Below are positions 1 through 10,560 of a stretch of 64,000 nt of DNA, piece after piece. The notes beneath the pieces are model-generated. The model was not told the origin of the DNA. It did no database searches and was given only the letters and a program-made list of their open reading frames with translations. This DNA comes from Siderastrea radians (lineage: Eukaryota; Cnidaria; Anthozoa; Scleractinia; Rhizangiidae), in contig OZ024892.1 in assembly GCA_964017195.1 (NCBI GenBank), forward strand, positions 20,142,889 through 20,206,888, given 5' to 3'. Position 1 is the stretch's first letter. Every line of letters begins with the position of its first letter. Position numbers and translations under genes: made by a program.

Positions 1-284
1 CAAATGCAGAGGAGTGCCCAAAATAAAATTAATTTACATTAAGATTTAAGATAGTTTTGATGCCATTCAAGAATTTACCAGGTTAACTGAAACAAGTTAA
101 AACATTACTTACAATACTTTTCTACATCAGCCCGACAATTCTATAAGAGAAGATGAAAATTATAATAAACATACAAATAAATATTAGCATCCCCTATCAC
201 AAGCCACCAAGTCTACAGTAAGAACTCTGAAGTTCTCTAAAATAACTACCAGTGTTAATAATAATTCTTTTTCACATGATTTAC

Positions 285-866
285 CAGTTTTTTTCCACAT
301 GGTGTTATATAAATGACATCACTGTTTGTGCCACACCCTACATGCCGATAAATAATCTCTCGCTGCCAACCTGAAGAGGAAAGAACAAAGAAAACATTAA
401 AGAAATAGTAACTGGCCACTGGATCAAAGTGATGCTTGTCAGTAAATATTACATATAAAATCATAAGGATACACAAATTACTGGCATGCCATTTTGGGCA
501 AAATCTTGTGAAGAGTGCAAAAGATATGATTGTTAAAAAGAAAGCAACAAGTTTCAACAAATGTTCTCAAGTCAAATGCAAACTTGCTAACACAAAAGAA
601 AGTTGGTGAAAAGGTTGGAAAGAACAGAGACAATTGCTTTATTTGTTGCCATCAGTTTGCAAATATGTTTGCCAATAGCTGGTTGTTGTGATGTTCACAC
701 ACGACAACTTGAGTTTGCCAACACAAGTTTGTAGCGTGAAGGAAGCTAAGGTCACTGGATCGATTTCACAAATAATTTACTACATGTATACGGAAAAGAA
801 GAAACTCACCATAGTCAAAAGGCTTCTGCATCTGTGGTATACTGAGTAAAACAGGACTCTCATCTC
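285..866 (-). CDS. Methyl-CpG-binding (MBD/TAM) domain gene, two internal exons, partial
   Basis: Two exons read on the minus strand: 866-810 (57 nt, acceptor CCAG, donor GTGAGT) and 370-285 (86 nt, acceptor CTTCAG, donor GTAAAT). The first ends with one base of a codon and the second begins with two, so they join in frame through a glycine. The joined peptide runs from SIPQMQKPFDYGWQREI to SDVIYITPCGKKL, which is the core of the MBD/TAM fold (GWxRE near the start, then a Y-x-x-PCGK hairpin). The PCGKKL ending is closer to the BAZ2 and SETDB1/2 type than to MBD1-4; I cannot choose between them. Such domains bind methylated DNA or tether chromatin regulators. The rest of the gene should lie to the left (3' side) and, for the 5' exons, between 867 and about 2400, where I could not define further exons. 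The reading frame runs on past the donor at 285 to a stop, but that part is intron. Confidence 0.62.
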
Positions 867-2408
867 CTGGTCAGAATATAACAAATAACATTGCAGATAA
901 TAACCACGTTAAAAAGGATGGCTTGATGGCATTAGTTTTAGCTTCAATTTTTTCGGTGATAATTAATTATCACCCAAAAAATTGCTGTTTGGACGGGTTC
1001 CAAAGCTACAAAGCAGAAGCTAGAATATGTTTACCTCATGATCACATTGTGTATCTAGAAATACGGGGCAGCTGTGTCATATCCCACCCCATGGCACAGC
1101 GTAATTGACCAAGTTAACAGCCTCCAATATTAATTTCCTAAGCATTGCCCCCCTCCCCTCCCCTACTGGAGCATAGCTTTGACAGGTGCAAAACAAGGTA
1201 ACAAAATATGAACTGTTAGACCTCTCCCACGGCTTTTTCAACTTTTCACATGGACCGCAGTTAGCGAAAACCCATTGACACCTTAGGAAAGAGTGCCTTA
1301 AAATCAATAAAGTTGCCAGTTTGAGAGTGATAGGATGAAAACTAACAAAAATATGGCTCTGCAAATTCAGCAATTTTCATTTATATGGTAGGGGGCACAA
1401 ACACAGACATCTGTAAAATTCCATGACTTCTGAATTCTGCGGAGCTATATCTTCGCTCGTTTCTGACATATCACCCTCAAACTAAGCAAGTTTACGAATT
1501 TTAAGGTGCTCTTTCTAGAAGTGCCGATGAATTTTCGCTAACTGGTCCTTTTCAAAAGTTGAACAAAAAAACCGTCGAAGGGTCTATTGTGCAGCCTTCA
1601 CAAAAATGTCCCAGCAGCTGCTGATTTTGCAGCCTTCAGACCACTATTTGCTGCTTTCTTCACGCTGTTCTTTCATCACCTTCCCCAGCAGGTGAAGGAG
1701 ACCTTGCTGCCTACCACTACAAAACATTTAGAAACGGATGTCTGTGGGTAATTAAAATTGACATATCAACAGGCATGCATGCAGGGCATCAAAATTCATT
1801 GGCAAGAATAACCCTATATTCGCCACAGTTCAAAATCTCTACAAGTCTGTCAGTTATAATGTCTTCCTCGACTGAGCCGTTAAACAAACGATATACCGAT
1901 CTTAATCGAATCACCTGTATTCCGTACCGATGAATAAATGAAACTTACACTGCTAGGCTTTCCTAATCATAAACAGAAACTTATGAGTCTCTGACATAAA
2001 TAAATAAATTGATATTAAAATATAATTTACGCACACATTTGTGAGCTAATTGCCTGCCACAGCTTGCGTCGATAAAAATTCTCTCATGTAGAATAGAACA
2101 CTTCTACTGAAGGTATGCTATTTGAACAGTCATTTGAACTTTGATTACAGTCTGATCTTGCATTATACTATGGAACTCGGTAACTTAGATCACATGGGCA
2201 TAACCCTAATGTCAAAGTAGAATCACAGAGAATTTGCACATATTTCAGTTCAGTGTTATGATCACCTACCAAAATGATCGTGGGGAATTACTTGGCATTG
2301 CGAAAGCATTCTCTTTTTAGCCATTTTTGCTGACAATGTCCTTCTCGACAGCGACGTTTCCGAATAAATCCTCGTTTAGTGTTTACGATCGTGATTACGA
2401 GCCTCTTA
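867..2408. other. Region between MBD-gene exons and POLK promoter
   Basis: No supported coding exon was found. The region should contain the upstream exons and promoter of the minus-strand MBD gene, because POLK begins at 2452 on the other strand. A purine-rich minus-strand stretch near 1620-1720 stays open for only about 25 codons and has no convincing splice partners. No recognisable repeat family was seen. Confidence 0.4.
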
Positions 2409-2460
2409 TTGGCGGGAAAATGGAATTTGGCCTGGTTACCCACACATCAAAATGGCGGAC
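2409..2460 (+). promoter_or_regulatory. POLK start region: E2F-like site and YY1-like motif over the start codon
   Basis: TTGGCGGGAAAA at 2409-2420 matches the E2F consensus (TTTSSCGC/GCGGGAAA type). AAAATGGCGGAC at 2449-2460 overlaps the initiating ATG and matches the YY1-type core AAnATGGCGG, which in animals often sits at or just after the transcription start. No TATA box is visible. E2F control would fit an S-phase DNA polymerase. Function is inferred from motif matches only. Confidence 0.45.
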
Positions 2461-4734
2461 ATCAGCTTGAATGACGGAGAAGGAAACTTCGATGATTTCG
2501 AAGAGGAAGACGAATCTAATGATTGGGCTAAGATATATAGGGCACCAGAGATCGAATGGAGAGGCTTTGGGTGTCAGACAAATAGAGATAACTTAGCAAG
2601 TATAGAAAGGGAGGAGAGTTCCAACACCAAAGACGTTAACCAAATCGAACCAGTGAAAATGACCCGGGAAATGATCGTTGACGAGGGCAAGCCAACGGAT
2701 AGCTCAAAAAGCCTCACCAGAATGGAACTTAATGATCATAAAGCAGGAATGGTAGGTCTTGATAAAGAAAGAATCAACCAAATCATATTTGAAGCGAGCA
2801 AAGGCTCTAAATTCTACGAAAATGAATTGAAGAAAGAGAAGCAAGTGGCCGAGAGGATAAGCAAGCAAACCGCCTGCCTTAAAAAGATCACGGAGCAACA
2901 GAGACAAGAAGCACTGCAAGCCACGGACTTCATCATAAAAGATCTGGAGAACACCCGTGATTTAAGCCGTACCTTCGTCCATATTGACATGGACGCTTTC
3001 TATGCTGCAGTCGAAATCTTAGACAATCCTGAATTGCGTGATAAACCTATGGCTGTAGGTAGTAACGCAATGCTTTCTACATCAAACTATCCAGCTAGGC
3101 GCTACGGCGTGAGAGCAGCTATGCCCGGCTTCATAGCCAAGAAGTTATGTCCTGAACTGGTCATCGTGCCACCTCACTTTGACAAATACAAGGAATATAG
3201 CCGCCAAGTACAAGGCATCTTAGCTGAGTATGATCCTAATTTTGCAATGGCCAGCTTAGACGAGGCGTATTTAGACCTGACTGAATACCTCAGTGACAGG
3301 CAGAAAAATCAAGAGAAAAGAACCTTTGAAAGGTCACAAGTTCTGTGGGAATCAGGGCTGGAAAATGAAACAGAACAAGGGCTTGAAAATATGGCCAGTC
3401 AGATTGTGGAATTTGGTAATGATGCGGAAGAAATTATCAAGGAATTACGTTTTCGAATTGAACAGAAAACACGCCTCACAGCAAGTGCTGGAATTGCGCC
3501 TAATGTCTTACTTGCAAAGGTTTGCTCAGATCGTAACAAACCCAACGGACAGTTCTTCCTAAAGGCAGACCGTGAGGCTGTATTAGAGTTTGTACACAAC
3601 CTTCAGATTAGGAAAATTAGCGGAATAGGAAGAGTGACTGAACAAATGCTTAAGGCTCTGGGAATAGAGACGTGCAAAGATTTGTACACGAAACGAGACT
3701 TGCTGTATCTTCTGCACTCTCCAATCAGCTTTAAGTTCTTAATACAAGTTTCACTTGGCTTGGGAAGGACCTCACTTGCGACTGACTCTAAAAGGAAGAG
3801 TCTGGGAACGGAGACAACCTTTCCAGAGATGAGCAAACCAAATGAGTTACTTGACATGTGTGATAAGCTGTGTCAGTCGCTAGCAGAAGATATGAAAAAA
3901 GAGAGGCTTAAAGGAAAGACCGTCACAATTAAGCTCAAAACTGTGAACTTTGAAGTAAAATCTCGATCTTTGTCTCCACCCAATCCTGTTTCGACTTACG
4001 AGGAGATTTCCTTAGCAGCTAAGGAGCTGCTTAAAAATGAAATAAATGCCTGTTTTCCTGACCCTCTCAGACTTCGGCTCATGGGAGTTCGCTTATCAAA
4101 TTTTCAAGATCCCATTCCTGATTCATCAAGAGAGGGCAAACAGAACACAATTACAGAATTTTTGAAACCAAAGAAAACTGGATCTTTTGTGGAAACTCCC
4201 AGTTCTGTGTTACCTAGCCACAAGCTTAAAACAGATAATCTTTCCACCACTGAATCGCCTGGTCAAGAGGCTGTGAATATTAAAGAACACGATCAGATGG
4301 CAGGGTCATCAGCTTCTCATTCCACAGATCACTATTCCTCATCTGTTAAACCTGGTATAAATTTATCATCACTGTCTGAGCCTGCCTCTTCTTCAGTGTC
4401 CAGTGATGTAAGTAACTGTGCGGGAAATCTAGATGATAAGGCTTTGCACCCCTCATCACTCTTGTGTCCCGTATGCGGGCAAGAACAAACCACCAAGCGT
4501 GGTGAAGATGCCATGATTGAACTCAACAAACACATTGACATATGCCTGAACAAGGCAACCATCAGGGAGATTGTATCAGGGGATACTTCAGGTCGAACTG
4601 CTGTAAACAGCTCGTGTTCCTCTGGTCACAGTGACAAGAATGCTGAAGAGGGGTATTGCCGAGGGAAGAGAAAACGGCAGCATCCAGTAACGGCCTCAAA
4701 GAAAGCGACACTGCATTCCTTCTGGTTGAAGTGA
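2452..4734 (+). CDS. POLK: DNA polymerase kappa (Y-family translesion polymerase), single exon
   Basis: The 760-residue protein inserts nucleotides opposite bulky minor-groove adducts during translesion synthesis. Residues about 100-175 form the helical N-clasp typical of kappa. The catalytic palm motifs are FVHIDMDAFYA (D179, D181) and SLDEAYLD (D270, E271), the metal-binding carboxylates of Y-family polymerases. A helix-hairpin-helix thumb region (ISGIGRVTEQML) and the little-finger domain follow. A single UBZ zinc finger begins at C672 (CPVCG, then HIDIC). The C terminus TLHSFWLK is a PIP-box-like PCNA-binding motif, and a second PIP-like stretch, NTITEFL, lies near residue 566. Human POLK has two UBZ fingers and a shorter N-terminal arm. 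The gene has no introns here, which is unusual for an animal POLK. The start is the first ATG of the frame, within a YY1-like motif. An AATAAA lies at 5191. Confidence 0.95.
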   Translation: MADISLNDGEGNFDDFEEEDESNDWAKIYRAPEIEWRGFGCQTNRDNLASIEREESSNTKDVNQIEPVKMTREMIVDEGKPTDSSKSLTRMELNDHKAGMVGLDKERINQIIFEASKGSKFYENELKKEKQVAERISKQTACLKKITEQQRQEALQATDFIIKDLENTRDLSRTFVHIDMDAFYAAVEILDNPELRDKPMAVGSNAMLSTSNYPARRYGVRAAMPGFIAKKLCPELVIVPPHFDKYKEYSRQVQGILAEYDPNFAMASLDEAYLDLTEYLSDRQKNQEKRTFERSQVLWESGLENETEQGLENMASQIVEFGNDAEEIIKELRFRIEQKTRLTASAGIAPNVLLAKVCSDRNKPNGQFFLKADREAVLEFVHNLQIRKISGIGRVTEQMLKALGIETCKDLYTKRDLLYLLHSPISFKFLIQVSLGLGRTSLATDSKRKSLGTETTFPEMSKPNELLDMCDKLCQSLAEDMKKERLKGKTVTIKLKTVNFEVKSRSLSPPNPVSTYEEISLAAKELLKNEINACFPDPLRLRLMGVRLSNFQDPIPDSSREGKQNTITEFLKPKKTGSFVETPSSVLPSHKLKTDNLSTTESPGQEAVNIKEHDQMAGSSASHSTDHYSSSVKPGINLSSLSEPASSSVSSDVSNCAGNLDDKALHPSSLLCPVCGQEQTTKRGEDAMIELNKHIDICLNKATIREIVSGDTSGRTAVNSSCSSGHSDKNAEEGYCRGKRKRQHPVTASKKATLHSFWLK

Positions 4735-6210
4735 TAGGACAAACATTTTGCAAAGGCTTTTTGAGTTTTTTAACTGAAAAGCATGGGCTTTTACAAGGGT
4801 GTGGTATACAGTTGATTTTTCTTGAAACTCGCCAGCAAAACCAATCTTTCTCCTTATAATACAAAAATAAGTTTCCTTGTCTTGTTTGTGGTGAAAGAGA
4901 ATATTTCTTGGGTAAAAAAACTGAAAGTTGGTGAGATAAATTAGCAATACAATTGTTCGTTTATGTTAGGCATTTTCCCTTCTGTATAGAAGTTGTAGAC
5001 TTAATTTTAGCAAAAATAGTAGAGTGCGTTTATACTAACTTACAAACCAAAATTTATTGGCTCAAATTTAGCTGTAAGCCGCTCGGCCTTTCAGAGATGT
5101 AAAATTAGCTGTACACAATATTGGGCCCCTGATACTATGACGAACGTCGTATATGCATGAAGATTCTCGAAACCTGAGATCAATGACCAAAATAAATTAA
5201 GCTTTGGGTGCACTATTTAAGAATCTGTGTATGTTTCACTGCAGCGATAGGTAACAAGGTGCATTGTCTTTGAGCATAGGAATTCACGCTGTTATAGAAA
5301 TTCTTATTTCTAAATTATGCATTATTCAAGGGTCAGAGGCTGAAAATAAAGTGACAGTTGAGGGTTTTTATTACTCTCGTGTAGTATTGTTTTCTGACGC
5401 ACGCAGTACACTTAACCACTTTTTCCTTGTCGGTAAATGACGTCAAACCACACTGGAATCTTTTGTATCGTCTCCAAAATGCACCTAAGGCTACCAAGAT
5501 AGAGGCAACTAGTACTGATATTCTCTGCAATTCGTCTAAAATAAACGTATGTTTACAGGTATAAAAGGAAACACCGTGCGAAGCATAAAGCTTTGAGAAG
5601 TCGTTTCATTTCAGTTTTTGGTTTGCCATAAAGCAGAAAAAGAAGGCAAAACCATGACATATATTGTTATAAAACACTCGAGGCACATAAGAACACTCGA
5701 GTTTTCTACATTTATTTTGTGTTCTCAAATGCTGTCGTGTTATATCGCACTTTGAGACAGAGTTTTTGCCTTCTTTATTTGTCAAGTGGTTGCACTAATT
5801 TTCGTGAGTTCTTAATTTCACGAAAATGTCGCATTTCCCAATTCAGGGAACTTGGCGCTTATTTTGCAAAAAAATATGGCCTTAGTTTTTCGCTTATGTT
5901 TGTATCGCGAAAATTTAGTCTCGCGAAGATAACAGACAAGAAGGCATTTATTGAGTATTCATATTTAAGTGCCAAGAACACTCAAGAGCAACAACGTCTT
6001 GTCAACGGCTATAGACATGTCACCAACATTGTACAAAATCTGATGGTAATTTTATTAGACTCAAATCTTTTCAATAAGAACGGAATCTTAGTAATGTCCC
6101 TTTTTTAAAAAAAGGGAACAAACCTACTATCATCATTATTTGAAAAGTATTTATATTTACATTGTAGGCTGGGTGTATTAATCGAGCCGAGTTTCATGAA
6201 CTGTACTCTT
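4735..6210. other. Intergenic, POLK 3' side to K2P upstream region
   Basis: POLK 3' flank, with an AATAAA candidate polyadenylation signal at 5191-5196. An open frame at 5719-6108 (+) has no domain and lies in DNA with inverted fragments (AGAAGGCAAAA near 5644 and TTTTGCCTTCT near 5765). It looks like decayed transposon sequence and is not called as a gene. A short A/T palindrome with GGGA/TCCC ends lies at about 6096-6119. Confidence 0.4.
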
Positions 6211-6245
6211 TATATGCAAATGTATGACGCTAGTATTTGCATATA
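6211..6245. promoter_or_regulatory. Inverted pair of octamer (POU-type) motifs upstream of K2P channel
   Basis: TATATGCAAAT at 6211-6221 and its exact reverse complement at 6235-6245 are separated by 13 bases. ATGCAAAT is the classical Oct/POU-domain octamer. The pair lies about 440 bases before the channel start codon. A regulatory role is inference. Confidence 0.35.
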
Positions 6246-6685
6246 GACACTTAAACCTTATAAAAATGTGGTGACTGTTTGAACATTGTAAAGAAAAACA
6301 TTTTCAAAGATCGTCGGTTGGATTCTCCGAGATTGGCTTCACGTGTTACACACCAGGTGCGTTGGTGGGAATCACTTTACCAACCCATCTCGTTTGCGAT
6401 TTTTCGTGAGCACTCGCTATTTAAATACTGGTTATCATCGGCGAGATATATTGTTATGTTGATTTATTGACCTAATTAACACATTGGACATCGTTTGATG
6501 AGACAAAAATCTCCAAAGCGATTGAAAGTAGTAGAAGTCAGTCTTCTACAAACCGTTGGTAACAGCCTAAATATAGGTGTGATCGGATGAAAACGGCTTC
6601 TGGGCGACGACTTTGACATAACTGAAGGAATCCAATCTCAGTTCGTAAACCATAAACTCTTTCACTACTTAAGGTCATTTCTTTC

Positions 6686-9286
6686 ATGGAACGTGCGACT
6701 ATTCGATTGATAGCACTGGTGATTGTTTATATATTCTACCTTTCCGTGGGTGCCGCCATATTCTCGTCGATCGAAGGACCTTACGAGCAGAGAATTTTGT
6801 CAGAACTACGAAAAAAGCGAGACGAGTTTCTTTTGAAACATCCTTGCGTCACGGATGAAGAGCTGGAAAGTTTTGTCAAACATGTCGTGGCAGCACAAGA
6901 CATGGGAATCCAGCCCCTTGGCAATGCAAGCGACAAGAAGAGCTGGGGTTTTGGCAGCTCGTTTTTCTTCGCAGGGACTGTAGTGACTACGATAGGTAAG
7001 GACAAATGCTCGACAGGTGACCGACAGGTCTTTTACAGCCCGTGTTTACTAGTTGCCTTAAGAAACTTATTTAAAATATTTTCAAACTCGATGACACTTA
7101 TAAAAATGTTTCAATCACCAAACGCAATTCTTACACCTTCCTTTCGATCGCCTACATTCGACTGCAGGCACAGAAATTTATCATTTTATCCCCCTTTCAG
7201 TGTTTGACAGTTGAGAAGGACAAATGTACTTGATTCGCTGAGTTGTACGAGTGGAAGCGTTTGTTGCCGCTCGTCGGGAAGCCATTACTCGAATAATTAG
7301 CAAGAAGAATCATCAATTCTGTAATAAAAGCGTTATCTTTCAAAATTTAGAAGTCTCCTTGAACACCTGTGCGTCAAAACATCTGCTGGCAAAAGATCGC
7401 GGCTTTAAAAATTCTAAATTTTCTTGTTATTTTCTAAAATCAGGTGATTTATTTAATTTTAGTTCAGTTTTATTTGAGCCAATATTTACAATTGAAGTCA
7501 TGGTTTCGTTTTTTCTTGAGAAGCATTTCGCATCTGATTAAGACCTCACCAGCAGATAACAATTGTAACTTCTTGATGGCTGTTAAGTTGCCATAATATT
7601 ATTTAGAAAATGAAAGTCGTTTTAGTAAAAGCAGACTCACTAAAGGCGAAGGAGTTTTTCTTTACTGCGTTTCGCTGACACTTGATTGTGAATGTGTGTC
7701 AAACTCTCTCGCATTTGGTCACATTGGATAAACTTGAGCATTATAGCGAGAACGCGCTTCATACACCTGTTACCTCCCTTATCGATGATTCTATCTTTAT
7801 ATGTATAATAACTGGTCTTGTCTGACGATTAAACAAAACCGCAACAGCTAAATTCATCTCATATACCGCTGAGAAAGACAGCCGAAAGGGTCAGGAATCA
7901 ATCTCTTACCTCTGGTAACAAACAACAGACTGAGGCAGCTTTCCATACACACATCATACTCATCGTAGGTTTTTAAATTTGAGTTAATTGTACTGTCTTC
8001 TTATTTACACTGAAACACGGGATTTGTAATATCGTCCGTTTAATACACTGACAGTCCAAGCTAAGAATTGACGGAAATCGATGTGACCTTGCGCCAAATT
8101 CTCAGTACTTCAGTAGATACTTGTGAAGGTGCAAACATGATGAAGACTTTATAATCAATAAAATTTGAGCGTGAAAATTGGATTTGTGATGAGAAAATTT
8201 GAAGGCAATCCGCGTTCATGCAATTGGCTTTCTAATTCACCTAAAATACAATCAAATCTCTCGGAAGGCCAGGTGGTCCTTGTGGCAAGATGGTCGTTTT
8301 TGGGCTTACAAGAAAAGAGTAGACACGTTATTCAAGGCAATCCAAGTTTTTTACTCTTTGTTGGATTTTCTCTTGGGCTGATCGGTCATTAGGGATAAAT
8401 AACAAATAAGTAACAAATAAAACTGAGAGGTTGTTGACCGTAATTCATCAGAGAGATCCCGTGCATTTGCTTCAACGGAAAGCCGGAAATAATTGGTCCT
8501 GTTTTTTCAAAAGAAGAAAAAAATAATTATACTGGAACACTACGCGCAAAAAATTCTCCAGAAACATCATGGTCTTATTACTTTGACTGGTAAAATTTCG
8601 TTGTTCTTGCAGGATATGGGAACATTGCACCTTTGTCTAGTGGGGGAAAGGTGTTCTGTATGGTGTTTGCAGTATTTGGTATTCCCATGACTGCGATAAT
8701 GCTCACAGCCATAGTAGAACGACTCCTGCAATTAACGGATTTCCTGGAAAAGTTCATGTGTAACACATGCACGGTGCGTGGTATCCCGCCTGCTTACCTG
8801 CGCTGTTTACATCTGTCACTCATCATGTGTGGGGCCATCATACTTGTCATTATAATTCCCGCCATTTTCTTCATGTTCCTTGAGGACTGGAGCTACTTTG
8901 AAGCCCTCTACTTTTGTTTTATTTCGTTGACTACCATAGGACTTGGAGACTTTGTGCCCGGTGACGCCCCCAAATGGCGCCGAAATGAGTTCCGTCCCCT
9001 GTACAAAGTGTGTTGCGTATTTTTCTTCATCACTGGACTCACTTTCTTACTCCTGATTCTGGAGCTTTGTGCCAAGGTCCCGGATGACCATCCCGGCATG
9101 CTTTTCTCGTGCCACAAGCCGTTTCTTCCAGAGGAGGAAGAGGAGTCGGTATCAAACGGAACTAAACTGCGCCCGCGATATTCCGTGTCGAGTAGGGGAA
9201 GCAGTTCATCATCCCCAACGGAAAATGAGAGACCCTCCAGGAACACGTATGAAAGAATATCTTCCCGGGACGATAGTAATAGATAA
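6686..9286 (+). CDS. Two-pore-domain (K2P) potassium channel, two exons, TWIK-like
   Basis: Exons 6686-6995 and 8613-9286 join in frame (310 + 674 nt) to give a 327-residue protein. K2P channels are dimers that carry background potassium current across the plasma membrane. Transmembrane helix M1 covers residues about 7-27. The extracellular cap contains one cysteine (HPCVTDEE), the usual inter-subunit bridge. Pore loop 1 is TTIGYGNIAP (101-110), M2-M3 follow, and pore loop 2 is TTIGLGDFVPG (210-220), then M4. The GLGDFVPG form of the second filter and the SGGKVFC turn favour the TWIK branch. The cytoplasmic tail is Ser-rich (SSRGSSSSSPTENE) and could be phosphorylated. The intron (6996-8612) splits the first glycine codon of GYG, a position shared by many K2P genes. 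The intron itself holds no recognisable gene. The start ATG precedes M1 directly. An AATAAA lies at about 9480. Confidence 0.92.
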
Positions 9287-9797
9287 TGTGGCCAAATCAG
9301 TCTATAGCCGTGATGCCTGAAAATTATTTTGAAAGAAAATACTAAGAAAAACTTGATCAAATATTTGCCTATTTTTAGGGCTAAATGCCAGATCAATGAA
9401 AAACACATGGGTGGGGGGTAGGGGGTGATTGGGGTGAGGGAAGAGGGTAAATATAGATATCTTTTATTTTATTACGGTCGAATAAAATCGCGAGAGTTTA
9501 TCAACTCCATAGTTAGTAAGTGGTCGAATGACTTAGTTTCCCATTATCTTCGTAGTAAGGAATGGAAAACACGATATTGGAGAATCGAGAAACGTGCATG
9601 GAATTTAATAAACTGTGGTAACCATGGTAACCATTTTGAGATCAACTTCAGGTGCAATACTCAGTTCTAATATATAGATTTAGCCAAGCCTAAAAGCGGA
9701 GCCCCCCTTTTTGTTTTGTCTGTTTTTTGCTTTTGTGTTTTGTTTTGTTTTTGCTGGCAGTTATTAATTTGTGAAAATACTCTCATCCAAGTCGTTT

Positions 9798-9801
<4 letters not shown>
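9287..9801. other. K2P 3' flank, no gene seen
   Basis: Contains G-rich (9409-9446) and T-rich (9711-9750) stretches. Short open frames have no recognisable domain. Confidence 0.4.
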
Positions 9802-9833
<32 letters not shown>

Positions 9834-9836
9834 CTT

Positions 9837-9907
9837 GCTCCCGCTGGGTGTCGAAGCCCGGCTCGCCGGTGTGAAATGCCGGTAACTAGTCCACTAGGCC
9901 ATGGGCG
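9837..9907 (-). pseudogene. tRNA-Glu-like sequence (anticodon TTC), degenerate
   Basis: On the minus strand the A-box-like GGCCTAGTGGACTAG, an anticodon arm CCGG-CATTTCACA-CCGG with TTC in the loop, and a T-arm region GGGCTTCGACACCC are in tRNA order. The acceptor halves (GCCCATG against CGGGAGC) do not pair properly, so this is a tRNA-derived repeat part or pseudogene and not a working tRNA gene. Confidence 0.5.
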
Positions 9908-10401
9908 TTTGACAATGTTTACATAGTTAATTTTAATACTTATTTCTTTCTTCGTGACAAGCTGCCTATCAGCATGAAAATGCTGGTGTTTTTCCTGGCA
10001 AAATGTGTTCGAAACGCCGTAAAAACCATGGTTGTGGACAGAAAAAACCAAAAAGCACTAGCTCTGCTATATTTGGCATCGAAACCGCTGCGAAAAGCTG
10101 CGAACTCAAGCGGTGTGCCGACCCGGCGAGTTTGAACAGAACCGACGAGGCAAATTTGAACTTTTTGCCTGAACTTTATCGCCGAATTTCTTTCGCCTAG
10201 ATTGAACTTTTCCCCTTCCACCAAAAAGACAACTGAGTGTTCTTTTGAACTTTTTTTCCACTAACAAATTTGTTTTTGACTTTTGTTGTCTTTGCTTGTT
10301 TTGCTACAACGCGGGTCAACATGCGATTTCGCGCCGAAAACACACGGGATTCAGCACAGGATTCTATCCAGTGTAGGAAGTGTATTGGTAGGCCTGTGGT
10401 G

Positions 10402-10441
10402 CGGACGGACGGACGTACGGACGGATGTACGGACGGACGGT
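10402..10441. repeat. GGAC-rich short tandem repeat
   Basis: About ten imperfect GGAC/GTAC units, inside the composite element at 9802-10560. Confidence 0.8.
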
Positions 10442-10560
10442 CACGTGACTACTACGTCACTACCAAAATTTTTTGGCTTGATAGATTACCAAATTTCCTT
10501 AGCAATGGAGCTCCGCTGACGCGCTAGCGCGCTGGCTCCGCTAATATTTGTAGGGGAGGG

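Larger units (their letters stand above)
9802..10560 (-). repeat. Composite tRNA-like interspersed element with a 30-base A/T run
   Basis: Read on the minus strand, the block runs from GC-rich palindromic sequence near 10560-10505 (GCGCGCTAGCGCG type), through a GGAC-rich stretch (10402-10441), to a tRNA-like segment at 9907-9837 and then a 30-base T run (A run 9802-9831 on plus). The mix of a tRNA-like part and a homopolymer end is typical of SINE or composite short retroelements. Boundaries are approximate and no target duplication was identified. Confidence 0.5.

Noticed and set aside
5719..6108. 129-codon plus-strand ORF
   Set aside because: No domain; overlaps inverted repeat fragments and looks like decayed transposon DNA.
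9837..9907. Functional tRNA-Glu gene
   Set aside because: Acceptor-stem halves do not pair and the sequence sits in an interspersed repeat.
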